64,000 nucleotides of DNA from JBPOFY01 sp051252415 (GTDB taxonomy: Bacteria; Verrucomicrobiota; Verrucomicrobiia; Opitutales; Coraliomargaritaceae). Made by a program: the position numbers and the translations under genes. The notes beneath the pieces were generated by a model. It was not told the origin of the DNA and did not search any database. It was given only the letters and a program-made list of their open reading frames with translations. Each line of letters opens with the position of its first letter. Position 1 is the first letter of the stretch. Positions 33,450-42,098 of the stretch are shown here, one piece after another. Location of the stretch: assembly GCA_051252415.1 (NCBI GenBank), contig JBPOGA010000008.1, positions 62,001 through 126,000 of the forward strand, written 5' to 3'.

Positions 33450-35975
33450 TTATGCTTCGACGAGTTCCTTGCCGCCTCCGAGGTCGGGCTTAATCTGAGT
33501 GCGCTCGCGGGTAAACTTAAGGTTAGGGTCGTGTGCATCGCTATTACCAAAGTGCTTGAAGAGCTTGAGCTTTTCAGGGTCTTCAATGGCGTCCTTCCAC
33601 TCACAGTGGTAAGTATCAATCAAGTGCTTCATTTGCTTGTCGAGTTCATCGCAAATACCGAGCTTGTCGTCGACGATCACACTACGCAGGTGATCCATGC
33701 CGCCTTCGAGCGACTCCACCCAGACAGATGTGCGCGTCAATCGGTCAGCTGTCTTGATGTAATACATCAAGAAACGGTCGATATATTTCGTAATCGTTTC
33801 CTCGTCTAAGTCCGTATCAAAGAGATCAGCGTGACGAGGCTTCATGCCGCCGTTACCGCCCAGATAAAGGTTGTAACCTTTATCTGTAGCAATGATTCCG
33901 AAGTCCTTACTCTGTGCTTCGGCACACTCGCGAGTGCAACCACTAACAGCCGACTTAAGTTTGTGAGGAGAACGGATACCTTTGTAACGATTCTCCAGAC
34001 GAATCGCGAGACCGACACTATCCTGCACACCAAAGCGACACCATGTGCATCCGACGCAGGATTTAATTGTGCGGAGCGACTTGCCGTATGCATGGCCACT
34101 TTCGAATCCGGCATCGATCAGCTTGCGCCAGATAACAGGCAAATGATTGAGCTTCGCACCAAACAAGTCGATACGTTGGCCACCAGTGATCTTAACATAG
34201 AGGTCGAACTCCTTGGCGACTTCGCCGAGCACGATTAATTTGTCTGCTGTAATTTCGCCACCCGGCACGCGAGGCACGACGGAGTAAGATCCGTTCTTTT
34301 GAATGTTCGCCAAGAAACGATCGTTCGAGTCCTGCAACTTGGCGTGGTCTTTGGCGATGATCTTGTCGTTATGAATCGAAGCGAGAATCGAGCCGACTGC
34401 TGGCTTACAAATTTCACAACCATGCTCTCCCTTGCCGTGAGTGCCGAGAAGTTCATCGAAAGTCGTCACTCCCGAGACTTTCACAATGTCATAAAGCTCC
34501 GTGCGTGTGCAGGCAAAGTGCTCACAGAGGTCAGTATTCACCTCTTCGCCCAGTTCGCCGAGCTGGTAGTTTATAAGCTTAGTTACCAAGGGCACACAGC
34601 CACCACAACCGGTGCCTGCTTTGGTGCAGTTCTTAATTTCACCCAAAGTGCGCACACCATCGTTAATGATGGCGGAGCAAATATCACCCTTGCTTACATT
34701 TTCACAGGAACAGATTTGCGCGCTATCTGGCAAGGCAGCTGGACCGCCACCGATATCGGCCGAACCATCCGCAGCTGGCAGCACAAGCAACATAGGGTCC
34801 TCGGGGAGCTCCATCTTATTGAGCGTCAATTGCAGAAGCGTGCCGTATGCCTCGGCATCGCCAATAAGGATACCGCCGATGAGGAACTTACCGTCCTCGG
34901 TCAAAATGAGTCGTTTGTAGACGCCCGAATGCGGGTCAGAAACTGTAATGTTTTTATGCGGCTCTTGAGGCTCAATGTTACCGAAACTCGCGACGTCGGT
35001 GCCAATCAACTTAAGCTTTGTCGACATATCGGCTCCAGTGAAGCTTGCCTCACCACCCACTAATTGCGTCGCAACCGCATCAGCCATCGTGTAGCCGGGA
35101 GCGACTAGGCCGTAGATGAAGTTATTGTAGAGCGCACATTCGCCGATGGCGTAAATATCAGCATCGCTCGTGAGCAACTGATCATTGACCAAGATGCCTC
35201 CGCGTTCGCCAACTGTCAGCCCACACTCGCGCGCCAAATCGTCACGAGGACGGATGCCTGCAGAGACAACGATCATATCCACATCTAAGCTAGAGCCATC
35301 TTTAAACTCCATACCGCTCACCGCACCCTCACCGGTGATATTGGTAGTGGCTTTGTTGAGATGCACGCTGATGCCGCGCTCCTCAATAATATCCTTCAAA
35401 ATTTCGCCTCCAGCGTCATCGACCTGACGTGCCATCAAACGCGGCGCAAACTCGACCACATGTGTTTCAAGTCCAAGGTCCTGAGTCGCTTTAGCAGCTT
35501 CCAAACCGAGCAGTCCACCACCGACGACGGCTGCGGTCTTCGCATTTTTCGCATGCGTCATCATCCCCTCAAGGTCTTCAATGGTGCGATAAACAAAGAC
35601 GCCCTCTTTTTCAATGCCAGGAACGGGTGGCACAAATGGTAATGAACCGGTCGCCAAAACCAATTTATCGTAGCTCACTTCGACCCCCTTCTCGGAAATC
35701 ACCTTCTTTGCCTCGCGATCGATCTTCACCGCCTTATCGCCAACGTGTAGCGTGATACCATTATCAGCATACCATTGCAGCGGCTCCATCGTCAAATCAT
35801 CGGCTGTTTTGCCGCTAAAATACTCAGAAAGGTGGACGCGGTCGTAGGCGGGACGCGGCTCTTCACAGAAAGTAGTAATTTTGAACTGCTTCTCGATATC
35901 CTTCTCGACGAGTCGGGCGCAGAATTTACAGCCAACCATGCCATTTCCGATAACAACGATGTTTTGTGTGCTCAT
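33450..35975 (-). CDS. nirB: nitrite reductase (NADH) large subunit NirB
   Basis: 841 aa, the normal family length. Domains in order: an FAD/NAD(P)H oxidoreductase (about 1-290, VVIGNGMVGCKFCARL and TAAVVGGGLLGLEAAKA); a BFD-type [2Fe-2S] domain (about 415-470, CSCENVSKGDICSAI, then CTKAGTGCGGC); a second Cys-rich segment (GEHGCEICKPAVGS); and a sulfite/nitrite reductase ferredoxin-like and siroheme-[4Fe-4S] domain. The last has KSCVGCTWCRFGVQD and SGCTRECAEAQSKDFGI, which contain the Cys ligands. It reduces nitrite to ammonium with six electrons from NADH. It forms an operon with nirD. No nitrate reductase or nitrite transporter is in the window. Confidence 0.96.
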   Translation of the reverse strand: MSTQNIVVIGNGMVGCKFCARLVEKDIEKQFKITTFCEEPRPAYDRVHLSEYFSGKTADDLTMEPLQWYADNGITLHVGDKAVKIDREAKKVISEKGVEVSYDKLVLATGSLPFVPPVPGIEKEGVFVYRTIEDLEGMMTHAKNAKTAAVVGGGLLGLEAAKATQDLGLETHVVEFAPRLMARQVDDAGGEILKDIIEERGISVHLNKATTNITGEGAVSGMEFKDGSSLDVDMIVVSAGIRPRDDLARECGLTVGERGGILVNDQLLTSDADIYAIGECALYNNFIYGLVAPGYTMADAVATQLVGGEASFTGADMSTKLKLIGTDVASFGNIEPQEPHKNITVSDPHSGVYKRLILTEDGKFLIGGILIGDAEAYGTLLQLTLNKMELPEDPMLLVLPAADGSADIGGGPAALPDSAQICSCENVSKGDICSAIINDGVRTLGEIKNCTKAGTGCGGCVPLVTKLINYQLGELGEEVNTDLCEHFACTRTELYDIVKVSGVTTFDELLGTHGKGEHGCEICKPAVGSILASIHNDKIIAKDHAKLQDSNDRFLANIQKNGSYSVVPRVPGGEITADKLIVLGEVAKEFDLYVKITGGQRIDLFGAKLNHLPVIWRKLIDAGFESGHAYGKSLRTIKSCVGCTWCRFGVQDSVGLAIRLENRYKGIRSPHKLKSAVSGCTRECAEAQSKDFGIIATDKGYNLYLGGNGGMKPRHADLFDTDLDEETITKYIDRFLMYYIKTADRLTRTSVWVESLEGGMDHLRSVIVDDKLGICDELDKQMKHLIDTYHCEWKDAIEDPEKLKLFKHFGNSDAHDPNLKFTRERTQIKPDLGGGKELVEA

Positions 35976-36032
35976 ATGTTAAATAGTTTTGTGTCAGGTA
36001 ACCCACCGCAGAATAACCAGCGGGACCTGCAT

Positions 36033-36085
36033 AAAGCTCATCGCATGCCAAAACAAATTCATGGTAGAAATTTTATCATGAATTT
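36033..36085 (-). promoter_or_regulatory. candidate sigma-54 promoter and operator upstream of nirBD
   Basis: On the minus strand TTGGCATGCGATGAGCTTT (36051 down to 36033) has the GG-N10-GC spacing of sigma-54 promoters, 58 bp upstream of the nirB start. Just further upstream is a perfect 9-bp inverted repeat, AAATTCATG (36055-36063) and CATGAATTT (36077-36085), with a 13-bp spacer: a possible regulator site. Both are in the only gap before nirB. Sigma-54 control of nitrogen genes is common, but the -12 element lacks the usual TT before GC, so this is only a candidate. Confidence 0.4.
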
Positions 36086-36187
36086 TAGTAATAACGAGGC
36101 CATGCCGAATTCATGTGCGGTAAACGCCCCAATTTAAAAAAAACAAAGAAATTGAAGTTTCTTTCAGATTCACGCAGGGTCACACCC

Positions 36188-36955
36188 ATGAATTTAAAGC
36201 GTTACTTTCTGACTTTACTGCTCTGCGCCTTCGCGGTGTCGTTGCCAGCTGCAACGATAGTGATCGGCGATGGATCCGGCGGGAAGATCAATGTGGAAAT
36301 CGCAAAATTGGCAGAAGGAAAAGTTGAGGTTCGATTAGCCGACGGAACGACACGCTCGATCCCGATGAAAAACTTAAGCAAAATCAATCGTCGAAAAGTT
36401 ATAAAATGGCAGAAAAGTGGCGGCGCCAACGCCGCTACTGCTGAAGACACCCCAACAAATGAAAATGTAGTTCCACTCACCACCAGAGACCGAATCAAAG
36501 TATATGTGCATACTCGGAGAGACTCAAAAGACACAGATGGTGGCTACGATGGCTGGAAGGACATGGACGAAAAAATTGAGCCGCGAGTGGTCATCGACAA
36601 TCAGGAATACCGAAACGATTACAATAATCTAACTGCCACAGTGGTCCTCGTGGCTGAAGGGGTGCGCAACAAGTCGGAGCTCAAAGTCGTCTACAAGGAC
36701 AAGTTTAAATTCTCCGCGTCGAACCGAGAGAAATTCACATGGAATGGGAAACCGTTTAAACTAGATTACCTCGTCGATGATAACGACGGTTACGACAACT
36801 CTTACGGCCACCGCTATCGCTACTATTTCGTAGTCATTAGAAATGCAGATGGAACCGTAGGCCATGTCTCCTCAAGTCGCTCATCATGGGAGAGCAATCC
36901 TGATTTGATTGATAAGCTGGTAGTTAACCGTATCTATAATCGAAACCTACAATAG
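36188..36955 (+). CDS. secreted protein with N-terminal SHD1-like domain, unknown C-terminal domain
   Basis: 255 aa. A signal peptide (about 1-22, FLTLLLCAFAVSLPAA) is followed by a ~50-residue beta domain (IVIGDGSGGKINVEIAKL ... GTTRSIPMKNLSK), the SHD1-like type seen in planctomycetes and verrucomicrobia. After a linker a ~150-residue domain follows, rich in Tyr and Asp (RDSKDTDGGYDGWKDMDEK, DDNDGYDNSYGHRYRYYFVV). I do not recognise this second domain. The start at MNLKRYF is chosen for the signal peptide. Likely periplasmic; role unknown. It is divergent from nirBD. Confidence 0.7.
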   Translation: MNLKRYFLTLLLCAFAVSLPAATIVIGDGSGGKINVEIAKLAEGKVEVRLADGTTRSIPMKNLSKINRRKVIKWQKSGGANAATAEDTPTNENVVPLTTRDRIKVYVHTRRDSKDTDGGYDGWKDMDEKIEPRVVIDNQEYRNDYNNLTATVVLVAEGVRNKSELKVVYKDKFKFSASNREKFTWNGKPFKLDYLVDDNDGYDNSYGHRYRYYFVVIRNADGTVGHVSSSRSSWESNPDLIDKLVVNRIYNRNLQ

Positions 36956-36996
36956 GTATCAGAAGATTGAGAGAATCGTAGGGCCTCGGCTTCGAA

Positions 36997-37129
36997 ACTG
37001 TCTCTAAATTCAATAAATGGGAGCGTCCGGCTCCGTCCGGACATCATACCTTCAGTGGGCTAACTCTGACGCAATGTCGGGACGGAGCCCGACGCTCCAA
37101 TAGGATACTTTTCGCAATTTTGAGACAGT
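36997..37129. mobile_element. 133-bp palindromic MITE-like element, copy 2 (inverted relative to copy 1)
   Basis: Same length and same ends as the element at 20799-20931, read in the opposite direction (right end AATTTTGAGACAGT; left end has one T for A). About ten differences over 133 bp, clustered in the centre, so the two arms are under constraint or the copies are recent. It occupies most of the 330-bp gap 36956-37285. To its right, GCATCGCGCAAGCGCGAGCC-type sequence at about 37203-37226 pairs with related sequence left of the element. Confidence 0.85.
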
Positions 37130-37285
37130 TTCCTCCTCCTAGACCATGAGCTTGCCGAACTGGCGGAGTGCTTCACTGGTAGAACGGCCTGAGCTAACGT
37201 CAGCATCGCGCAAGCGCGAGCCCTACACTTGAAGCGCCATTCAAGCTAGACCCTCGCTCATTGCTGTGGCTAGATATGTGTCCCC

Positions 37286-39025
37286 ATGAAGAAACTGCAC
37301 TTACTAAAGACAGCGCTCCTATCCTGCACACTTGTAGGCACAAGCTACGGAGAACTCGCGAAGGCTAGTTTCTGTGGTTATCTCAATGCGAGATATCCCA
37401 ACAACATACCAGCTGGATACCAGTGGGGAGGCTTTCACTACTCGAACATCCATACCCTAATGCCAATCGAGGACTTTGGGCGGTATTTTCAATCGGGACT
37501 CTTTCACACTTGGTATTCGCCGAACATAAAGGGCAGCCGCGATGAAATCGGATATCACAAAATGGAGGGTGGTCCGGGCTATAAACCATACCTTCGCTTT
37601 CTATCTCCAACGACACCGCAAAAGTTCACCATGGGAGGCGTGGCCGGAGGCTTTGGCTCTTTCTCCAATGGACCAGGACAAGGCAGCCCTGCATTTCACA
37701 GAGGTGATTGGGATGAAAACCGAGGACGCTACGGAGCCGCTCAACTCAGTAATTGTATTTTGTATCCTCTCGACGGTGTGAATATCGAAAATGGCACTGA
37801 AAACCAAATGTTTGGCTACGGCTACTACGCGCTCCCACTCACAGAACCGAAATACATAACCGCAGGCGAACAGGTCCCCACGGGGAACCATTGCTGGACT
37901 CTATTTCTGAATGCCAAAAATTTCAAAGGGCCTGTCGCGTTTTACACACCCTACCACTGGTCAAAATATACGATTGGTCGACCCAACCTGCAGGGGAAGA
38001 CTTTTGACAATAATGTCATGAAATTAGGTCGCCCTTTCTCGATGGAGACACAGACCACCCTAGGTAAGCGCTGGATCGCGCCGAATGGTGATAAATATTT
38101 TCGAGTCATACCGATGACCCTACCGCTTGATCAGGATGGCATTGGTCGAAAAGGAACGATGCCGATGGCATTCACATCTAAAAAGTGGACCGAAATGGAA
38201 GCGTGGTTTTCCGGCGGCCCCGCGGCTCCGACAAACTTTGCCTCGGATCCCGAAGACGTTTATATAAGCAAAATCAAAGGCACTCTAAAGGGTGCAGGCG
38301 CGGGCTGGAAATTTGTGACAAAAGATACCGATGGAGATGGCCCAGAGGTTAAGGAAATCATCCAAGTGGATACTCGATCCTTTCTCACACGAGTGGAAGA
38401 CCGCGACAAATCCACTTACGCCATAGAGTATTCAGGAGAACATATCCAGCGCTTTCCTCAACTTGGCCGAGTCAAAATGCCTGTATACTATAAGCTCACC
38501 AAAGGAGATAAAAAAGCAGTGCCAGTCGATGCCGCAGCAGTCCCCGATGAAAGTGGACTGAAGCAACTGAAGTCAAAAGAGGATTATGCAGACTTCTTTC
38601 CGATCGATTTGATGAAGGCAGCCCCGATTACCACACCCCTCCACCCAGCATACACAAAAAGTGGCCCTGTGATCGATGCATGGAAACAACCCGGACCAGT
38701 TGCAGGGCCCTATCAGACGAAACTCGGCGACGGTAGTGTCGCCATTTACTATTGGTATAAATTTTGTGATCAACCCGCGATACTCAACTCAGACATGGGC
38801 GAGAAAGAGCGCGCGATCATCCAACAAAGAGTCGAGCTCATACATGCACATTGGTCAAAGGATGACACTTACTTCCCAACTCCCTCGCAGCCACTCGCAT
38901 CCATTGACGCGGGCTTACTGGTGACACCACCTGTTGGATTAGAAATTGGCTATGTGCCGATCTGCGTGCACCAACAACTCGCAGATAAAGCAGTCCCACA
39001 GTTTCCGAAAATCAGCGCACGATAA
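37286..39025 (+). CDS. secreted protein of unknown family, coupled to GH95-like gene
   Basis: 579 aa with a signal peptide (about 1-22, LLKTALLSCTLVGTSYG). The mature protein is rich in aromatic residues and Gly (GGFHYSNIHTLMPIEDFGRYF, NHCWTLFLNAKNFKGPVAFYTPYHWSKY), contains an acidic loop (DTDGDGPEVKE), and ends with an ADKAVPQFPKISAR tail. I recognise no domain. The stop and the next start share a base (TAATG), so it is almost certainly translated together with the GH95-like hydrolase. A carbohydrate-binding or hydrolytic role at the cell surface is inferred from this context only. Confidence 0.75.
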   Translation: MKKLHLLKTALLSCTLVGTSYGELAKASFCGYLNARYPNNIPAGYQWGGFHYSNIHTLMPIEDFGRYFQSGLFHTWYSPNIKGSRDEIGYHKMEGGPGYKPYLRFLSPTTPQKFTMGGVAGGFGSFSNGPGQGSPAFHRGDWDENRGRYGAAQLSNCILYPLDGVNIENGTENQMFGYGYYALPLTEPKYITAGEQVPTGNHCWTLFLNAKNFKGPVAFYTPYHWSKYTIGRPNLQGKTFDNNVMKLGRPFSMETQTTLGKRWIAPNGDKYFRVIPMTLPLDQDGIGRKGTMPMAFTSKKWTEMEAWFSGGPAAPTNFASDPEDVYISKIKGTLKGAGAGWKFVTKDTDGDGPEVKEIIQVDTRSFLTRVEDRDKSTYAIEYSGEHIQRFPQLGRVKMPVYYKLTKGDKKAVPVDAAAVPDESGLKQLKSKEDYADFFPIDLMKAAPITTPLHPAYTKSGPVIDAWKQPGPVAGPYQTKLGDGSVAIYYWYKFCDQPAILNSDMGEKERAIIQQRVELIHAHWSKDDTYFPTPSQPLASIDAGLLVTPPVGLEIGYVPICVHQQLADKAVPQFPKISAR

Positions 39026-41334
39026 TGCGACGCCTTAAGCACCAACACATAGCTCAAGTATTTGCCTATTCGTTTATTTTACTGGCATTGCTGTGCCCTG
39101 CCCGCTTAGCCGCCTCGCAAACCATCGATCAAGTCGACTGGCAGAGCTTTCTATCTGAGCAGGACATGGTGTGGAATCACCTGCCGAAAAATTGGAAAGA
39201 GGCACCCTTCCTTGGAAACGGCGAAATGGGCAGCATGATCTATCAGATCGATAAGCAAACACTTCGCTGGGACGTGGGCTGCTCAGCCGTGCACGACCAC
39301 CGCCCTTTCGAAGACGATGATTTCAAAGAGAAAAACGTGGTCGTGCTCAACCGTGGCAGACACTTCATTGGCCATTTACAGGTCAAGTTTCCTGAAGACC
39401 TCACAGGCGGCAGTGCGCGTCTTAATTTATGGGATGCGATCGCCACAGGCACTGTAGAATCTGCGGGTGGAAATGCCGAGTGGACGAGTCTCGTGCATGC
39501 CGAGCAACCCGTTCTCTATATTGAATTGGAAGCAGAAGGCGCGCTGCAAGACGTAGCGATCCATTACATCCCCGAAGAAGCGCGAAGCCCACGTGCAGTT
39601 AGAGCGAAGGTGCCACGTGAGCCCGCCAACCCACCTCCAATAGTTTCCGAGTTGCCCGACGGAGTGCAGCTCGCGGTGCACAACCTACACGCAGGTGGAC
39701 AAACTGCAGTCGCGTGGAAACAAGTCCGAAAAGGTAAGAGTCTACGCCTCTTGCTCAGCGTGCAACATAGTTACCCGAGCCAGGATGCACAGGATCAAGC
39801 CGTTGAAGCAGTCCGCACTGCAGTCACCACACGCGAGCAGCAATGGTTGGCGATGCATCGTGATTGGTGGCACAACTACTACCCTCAAAGCTTCATCTCC
39901 ACCGGCGAGTCATATTGGGATAGCTTCTACTGGGCACAGCAATACAAACTGGCTAGTGCGACACGCGACAAAGGTTGGATCATGGACAATCAAGGACCTT
40001 GGCTTCAACCCACAGCGTGGAACGCGTGTTGGTGGAACTTAAATGTGCAAGTCGCGCATAGTGGTATCACAACAGCCAACCGTCGTGGCATGGGTTCTGC
40101 GCTCAGTCATCGCTTGGACATCAATCGCGACAACTTAGCGCTCAATGTTGCCGAACCTTATCGAGCAGACTCGTATGCCATCGGTCGCAGCACATCGGGC
40201 TGGGACCTGCTCGGACATGCGGGGCAGCCCGGCGCAGGACGCCCGCCAATGGACCCAAAGATTGGGCGAGAATGCGGCAACCTGCTCTGGGCCTTACACA
40301 ATGTAGACATGGAGTATCGCTATTGGCTAGACACCGACCTGCGTGATCGAGTGCTTTATCCCTTGCTCGTGCGTGCAGTAAATTATTACCGCCACTTCCT
40401 TAAAGTAGAAGCCGACGGCTACTTACATTTGCCGGAGACTTATAGCCCCGAATATAGACGTGCTCGTGACTGCACCTATGACATCGACTTATTACGATGG
40501 GCTAACGAACGCTTGCTCCAACTTGCAGCAGAGAAAGGGCTTCGCTTAGAGGATGAACCACTCATCAAGGAATGGCAGAAAATTAGAGAGACACTGACTC
40601 CAGTCCACGTGAATGAAACTGGGCGCATGATCGGGAAGAACGTTGCCTTGACCTCCCCGCACCGCCACTGGTCGCACCTCCTCGCGATCTACCCGCTGCG
40701 CACATTGACTCCAGAGACAGAAGAAGATCGCGCGCTCATTCTACGCAGTTTGGATCAATGGCACAGCTTCAAACGCCCCGGCGCAGGCTACTCGGTGACG
40801 GGTGGCGCCTGTATGGCAGCGCTACTTGGCGACGGCGAACGGGCTTACAACTTCATCAATCGGTTAAAGTCATTCCTTCACACGAATACCTTCTATTCCG
40901 AAGCGGGCGGCTTACCCGTAATTGAAACACCACTACACGGAGCCACTGCGATCCAGGAAATGCTCTTGCAGAGCTGGGGCGGACGGCTGCGCATTTTCCC
41001 CGCAGTCCCCGCGGCATGGGCCGATGCACAATTCCACCAACTACGTGGCGAAGGTGCGTTCTTAGTCAGCGCGCGGCGCGAGCAGCAACAAACCCAATGG
41101 GTCTATATACAAGCCGAAGCGGGAGGCGCCGTCGAAGTGACACCACAAATACCAGACGCACAATGGATCGCATCAGGAAATGCCCAAGTAAGCGCCCTAG
41201 AAAACGGGGTCTATCAAATCGAAACGGCACCTGGTGAGAAGGTGCTCTTTTGGCCTAAAGGCACACCTCGCCCAAATCTTGCAGTGACGCCAGTTACACA
41301 ACGAGACCAGCCGCACCGTTTCGGAAAACCTTAA
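39025..41334 (+). CDS. secreted glycoside hydrolase family 95-like protein
   Basis: 769 aa, signal peptide about 1-30. The N-terminal beta-sandwich has LGNGEMGSMIYQIDKQTLRWDVG, typical of GH95/GH65-like enzymes. The (alpha/alpha)6 barrel has WIMDNQGPWLQPTAWNACWWNLNVQ, LHLPETYSPEY (likely the catalytic-acid region), HRHWSHLLAIYPL and, near the end, IETPLHGATAIQEMLLQSWGG, followed by a C-terminal beta domain. Characterised GH95 members are alpha-L-fucosidases or galactosidases; this one is a distant relative, so specificity is open. It is coupled to the unknown 579-aa secreted protein upstream and faces a sialate O-acetylesterase-like gene, suggesting a small algal or host polysaccharide utilisation locus without SusC/D. 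Confidence 0.8.
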   Translation: MRRLKHQHIAQVFAYSFILLALLCPARLAASQTIDQVDWQSFLSEQDMVWNHLPKNWKEAPFLGNGEMGSMIYQIDKQTLRWDVGCSAVHDHRPFEDDDFKEKNVVVLNRGRHFIGHLQVKFPEDLTGGSARLNLWDAIATGTVESAGGNAEWTSLVHAEQPVLYIELEAEGALQDVAIHYIPEEARSPRAVRAKVPREPANPPPIVSELPDGVQLAVHNLHAGGQTAVAWKQVRKGKSLRLLLSVQHSYPSQDAQDQAVEAVRTAVTTREQQWLAMHRDWWHNYYPQSFISTGESYWDSFYWAQQYKLASATRDKGWIMDNQGPWLQPTAWNACWWNLNVQVAHSGITTANRRGMGSALSHRLDINRDNLALNVAEPYRADSYAIGRSTSGWDLLGHAGQPGAGRPPMDPKIGRECGNLLWALHNVDMEYRYWLDTDLRDRVLYPLLVRAVNYYRHFLKVEADGYLHLPETYSPEYRRARDCTYDIDLLRWANERLLQLAAEKGLRLEDEPLIKEWQKIRETLTPVHVNETGRMIGKNVALTSPHRHWSHLLAIYPLRTLTPETEEDRALILRSLDQWHSFKRPGAGYSVTGGACMAALLGDGERAYNFINRLKSFLHTNTFYSEAGGLPVIETPLHGATAIQEMLLQSWGGRLRIFPAVPAAWADAQFHQLRGEGAFLVSARREQQQTQWVYIQAEAGGAVEVTPQIPDAQWIASGNAQVSALENGVYQIETAPGEKVLFWPKGTPRPNLAVTPVTQRDQPHRFGKP

Positions 41335-41341
41335 CTTATCG

Positions 41342-42088
41342 TTAAGGTGCATCATGGAGAGGCGAAGCCTCGGAATTACTACGGTTGTCTGGGTCTAGCG
41401 TCCTCGATGGATAGTAGAAACCTCTTGGAACCTGTGTAAACCCAATGGGTAAATCCATCCCGTGCAGGGCAAACAGGTCATTTCCCCAAGAAACAAATAC
41501 TTTTGAAAATCCCTTTTTTTTCGGAAAAGAAAACAAAGCAAAATTCTCTTCAACGAACTGATACTGTGAATCGTTAATGACTGAAAGCTTTAGGTATTCC
41601 TTCATGCTCAAATAATTTCCCTCATGCCGCTCATGGTAATATATAATTTGTTCAACACATTCTTGAAGCTGGTATTGCTTTTCTCCTTCTGATCGATCGA
41701 ACACCCGACTGGTGATTGTGCTGATAACGGGTCGTAATTGAATCACCAGATCGCTAGTGCTCTCTCGCGGGACATCTATTGAAGCTCCATATTTCCCATA
41801 TGCGTTGGCGTAGATCCATTGCGCATAACCGCTATTGGTCGATGCATTAAAATTCCCCTCACGAGAAGTCTCTGTAGAAGCTAATGTTTCGCTAGCCACC
41901 ATAGGCCAAAAGCTAAATTTTAAGCCAGAACGCCTAAAGAAAACATCGGCGTCATCAACAGGTTTCTGCGAAATCTCGTTGATGACGGTTCCTGAATATT
42001 GGTAGGGCGGAAGATCCCCCCACTTTTGCGTGCAACCGACGGTATAGAATACGACAGCAACAAATAGGAATATCGGACATTTATTCAC
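41342..42088 (-). CDS. probable lipoprotein of unknown function
   Basis: About 248 aa from a GTG at 42088. The start gives a lipoprotein signal (NKCPIFLFVAVVFYTVGC, lipobox-like TVGC). The open frame continues 46 codons further upstream, but that part lies inside the esterase gene and does not look like protein of any kind. Mature part: YSGTVINEISQKPVDDADVFF resembles the start of a carboxypeptidase-regulatory-like (transthyretin-like) beta domain. The remainder (YQLQECVEQIIYYHERHEG) is unrecognised. It begins 10 bp after the esterase stop, so likely cotranscribed. Converges on the GH95-like gene with 7 bp between stops. Confidence 0.65.
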   Translation of the reverse strand: MNKCPIFLFVAVVFYTVGCTQKWGDLPPYQYSGTVINEISQKPVDDADVFFRRSGLKFSFWPMVASETLASTETSREGNFNASTNSGYAQWIYANAYGKYGASIDVPRESTSDLVIQLRPVISTITSRVFDRSEGEKQYQLQECVEQIIYYHERHEGNYLSMKEYLKLSVINDSQYQFVEENFALFSFPKKKGFSKVFVSWGNDLFALHGMDLPIGFTQVPRGFYYPSRTLDPDNRSNSEASPLHDAP

Positions 42089-42098
42089 TCGTAGAACA

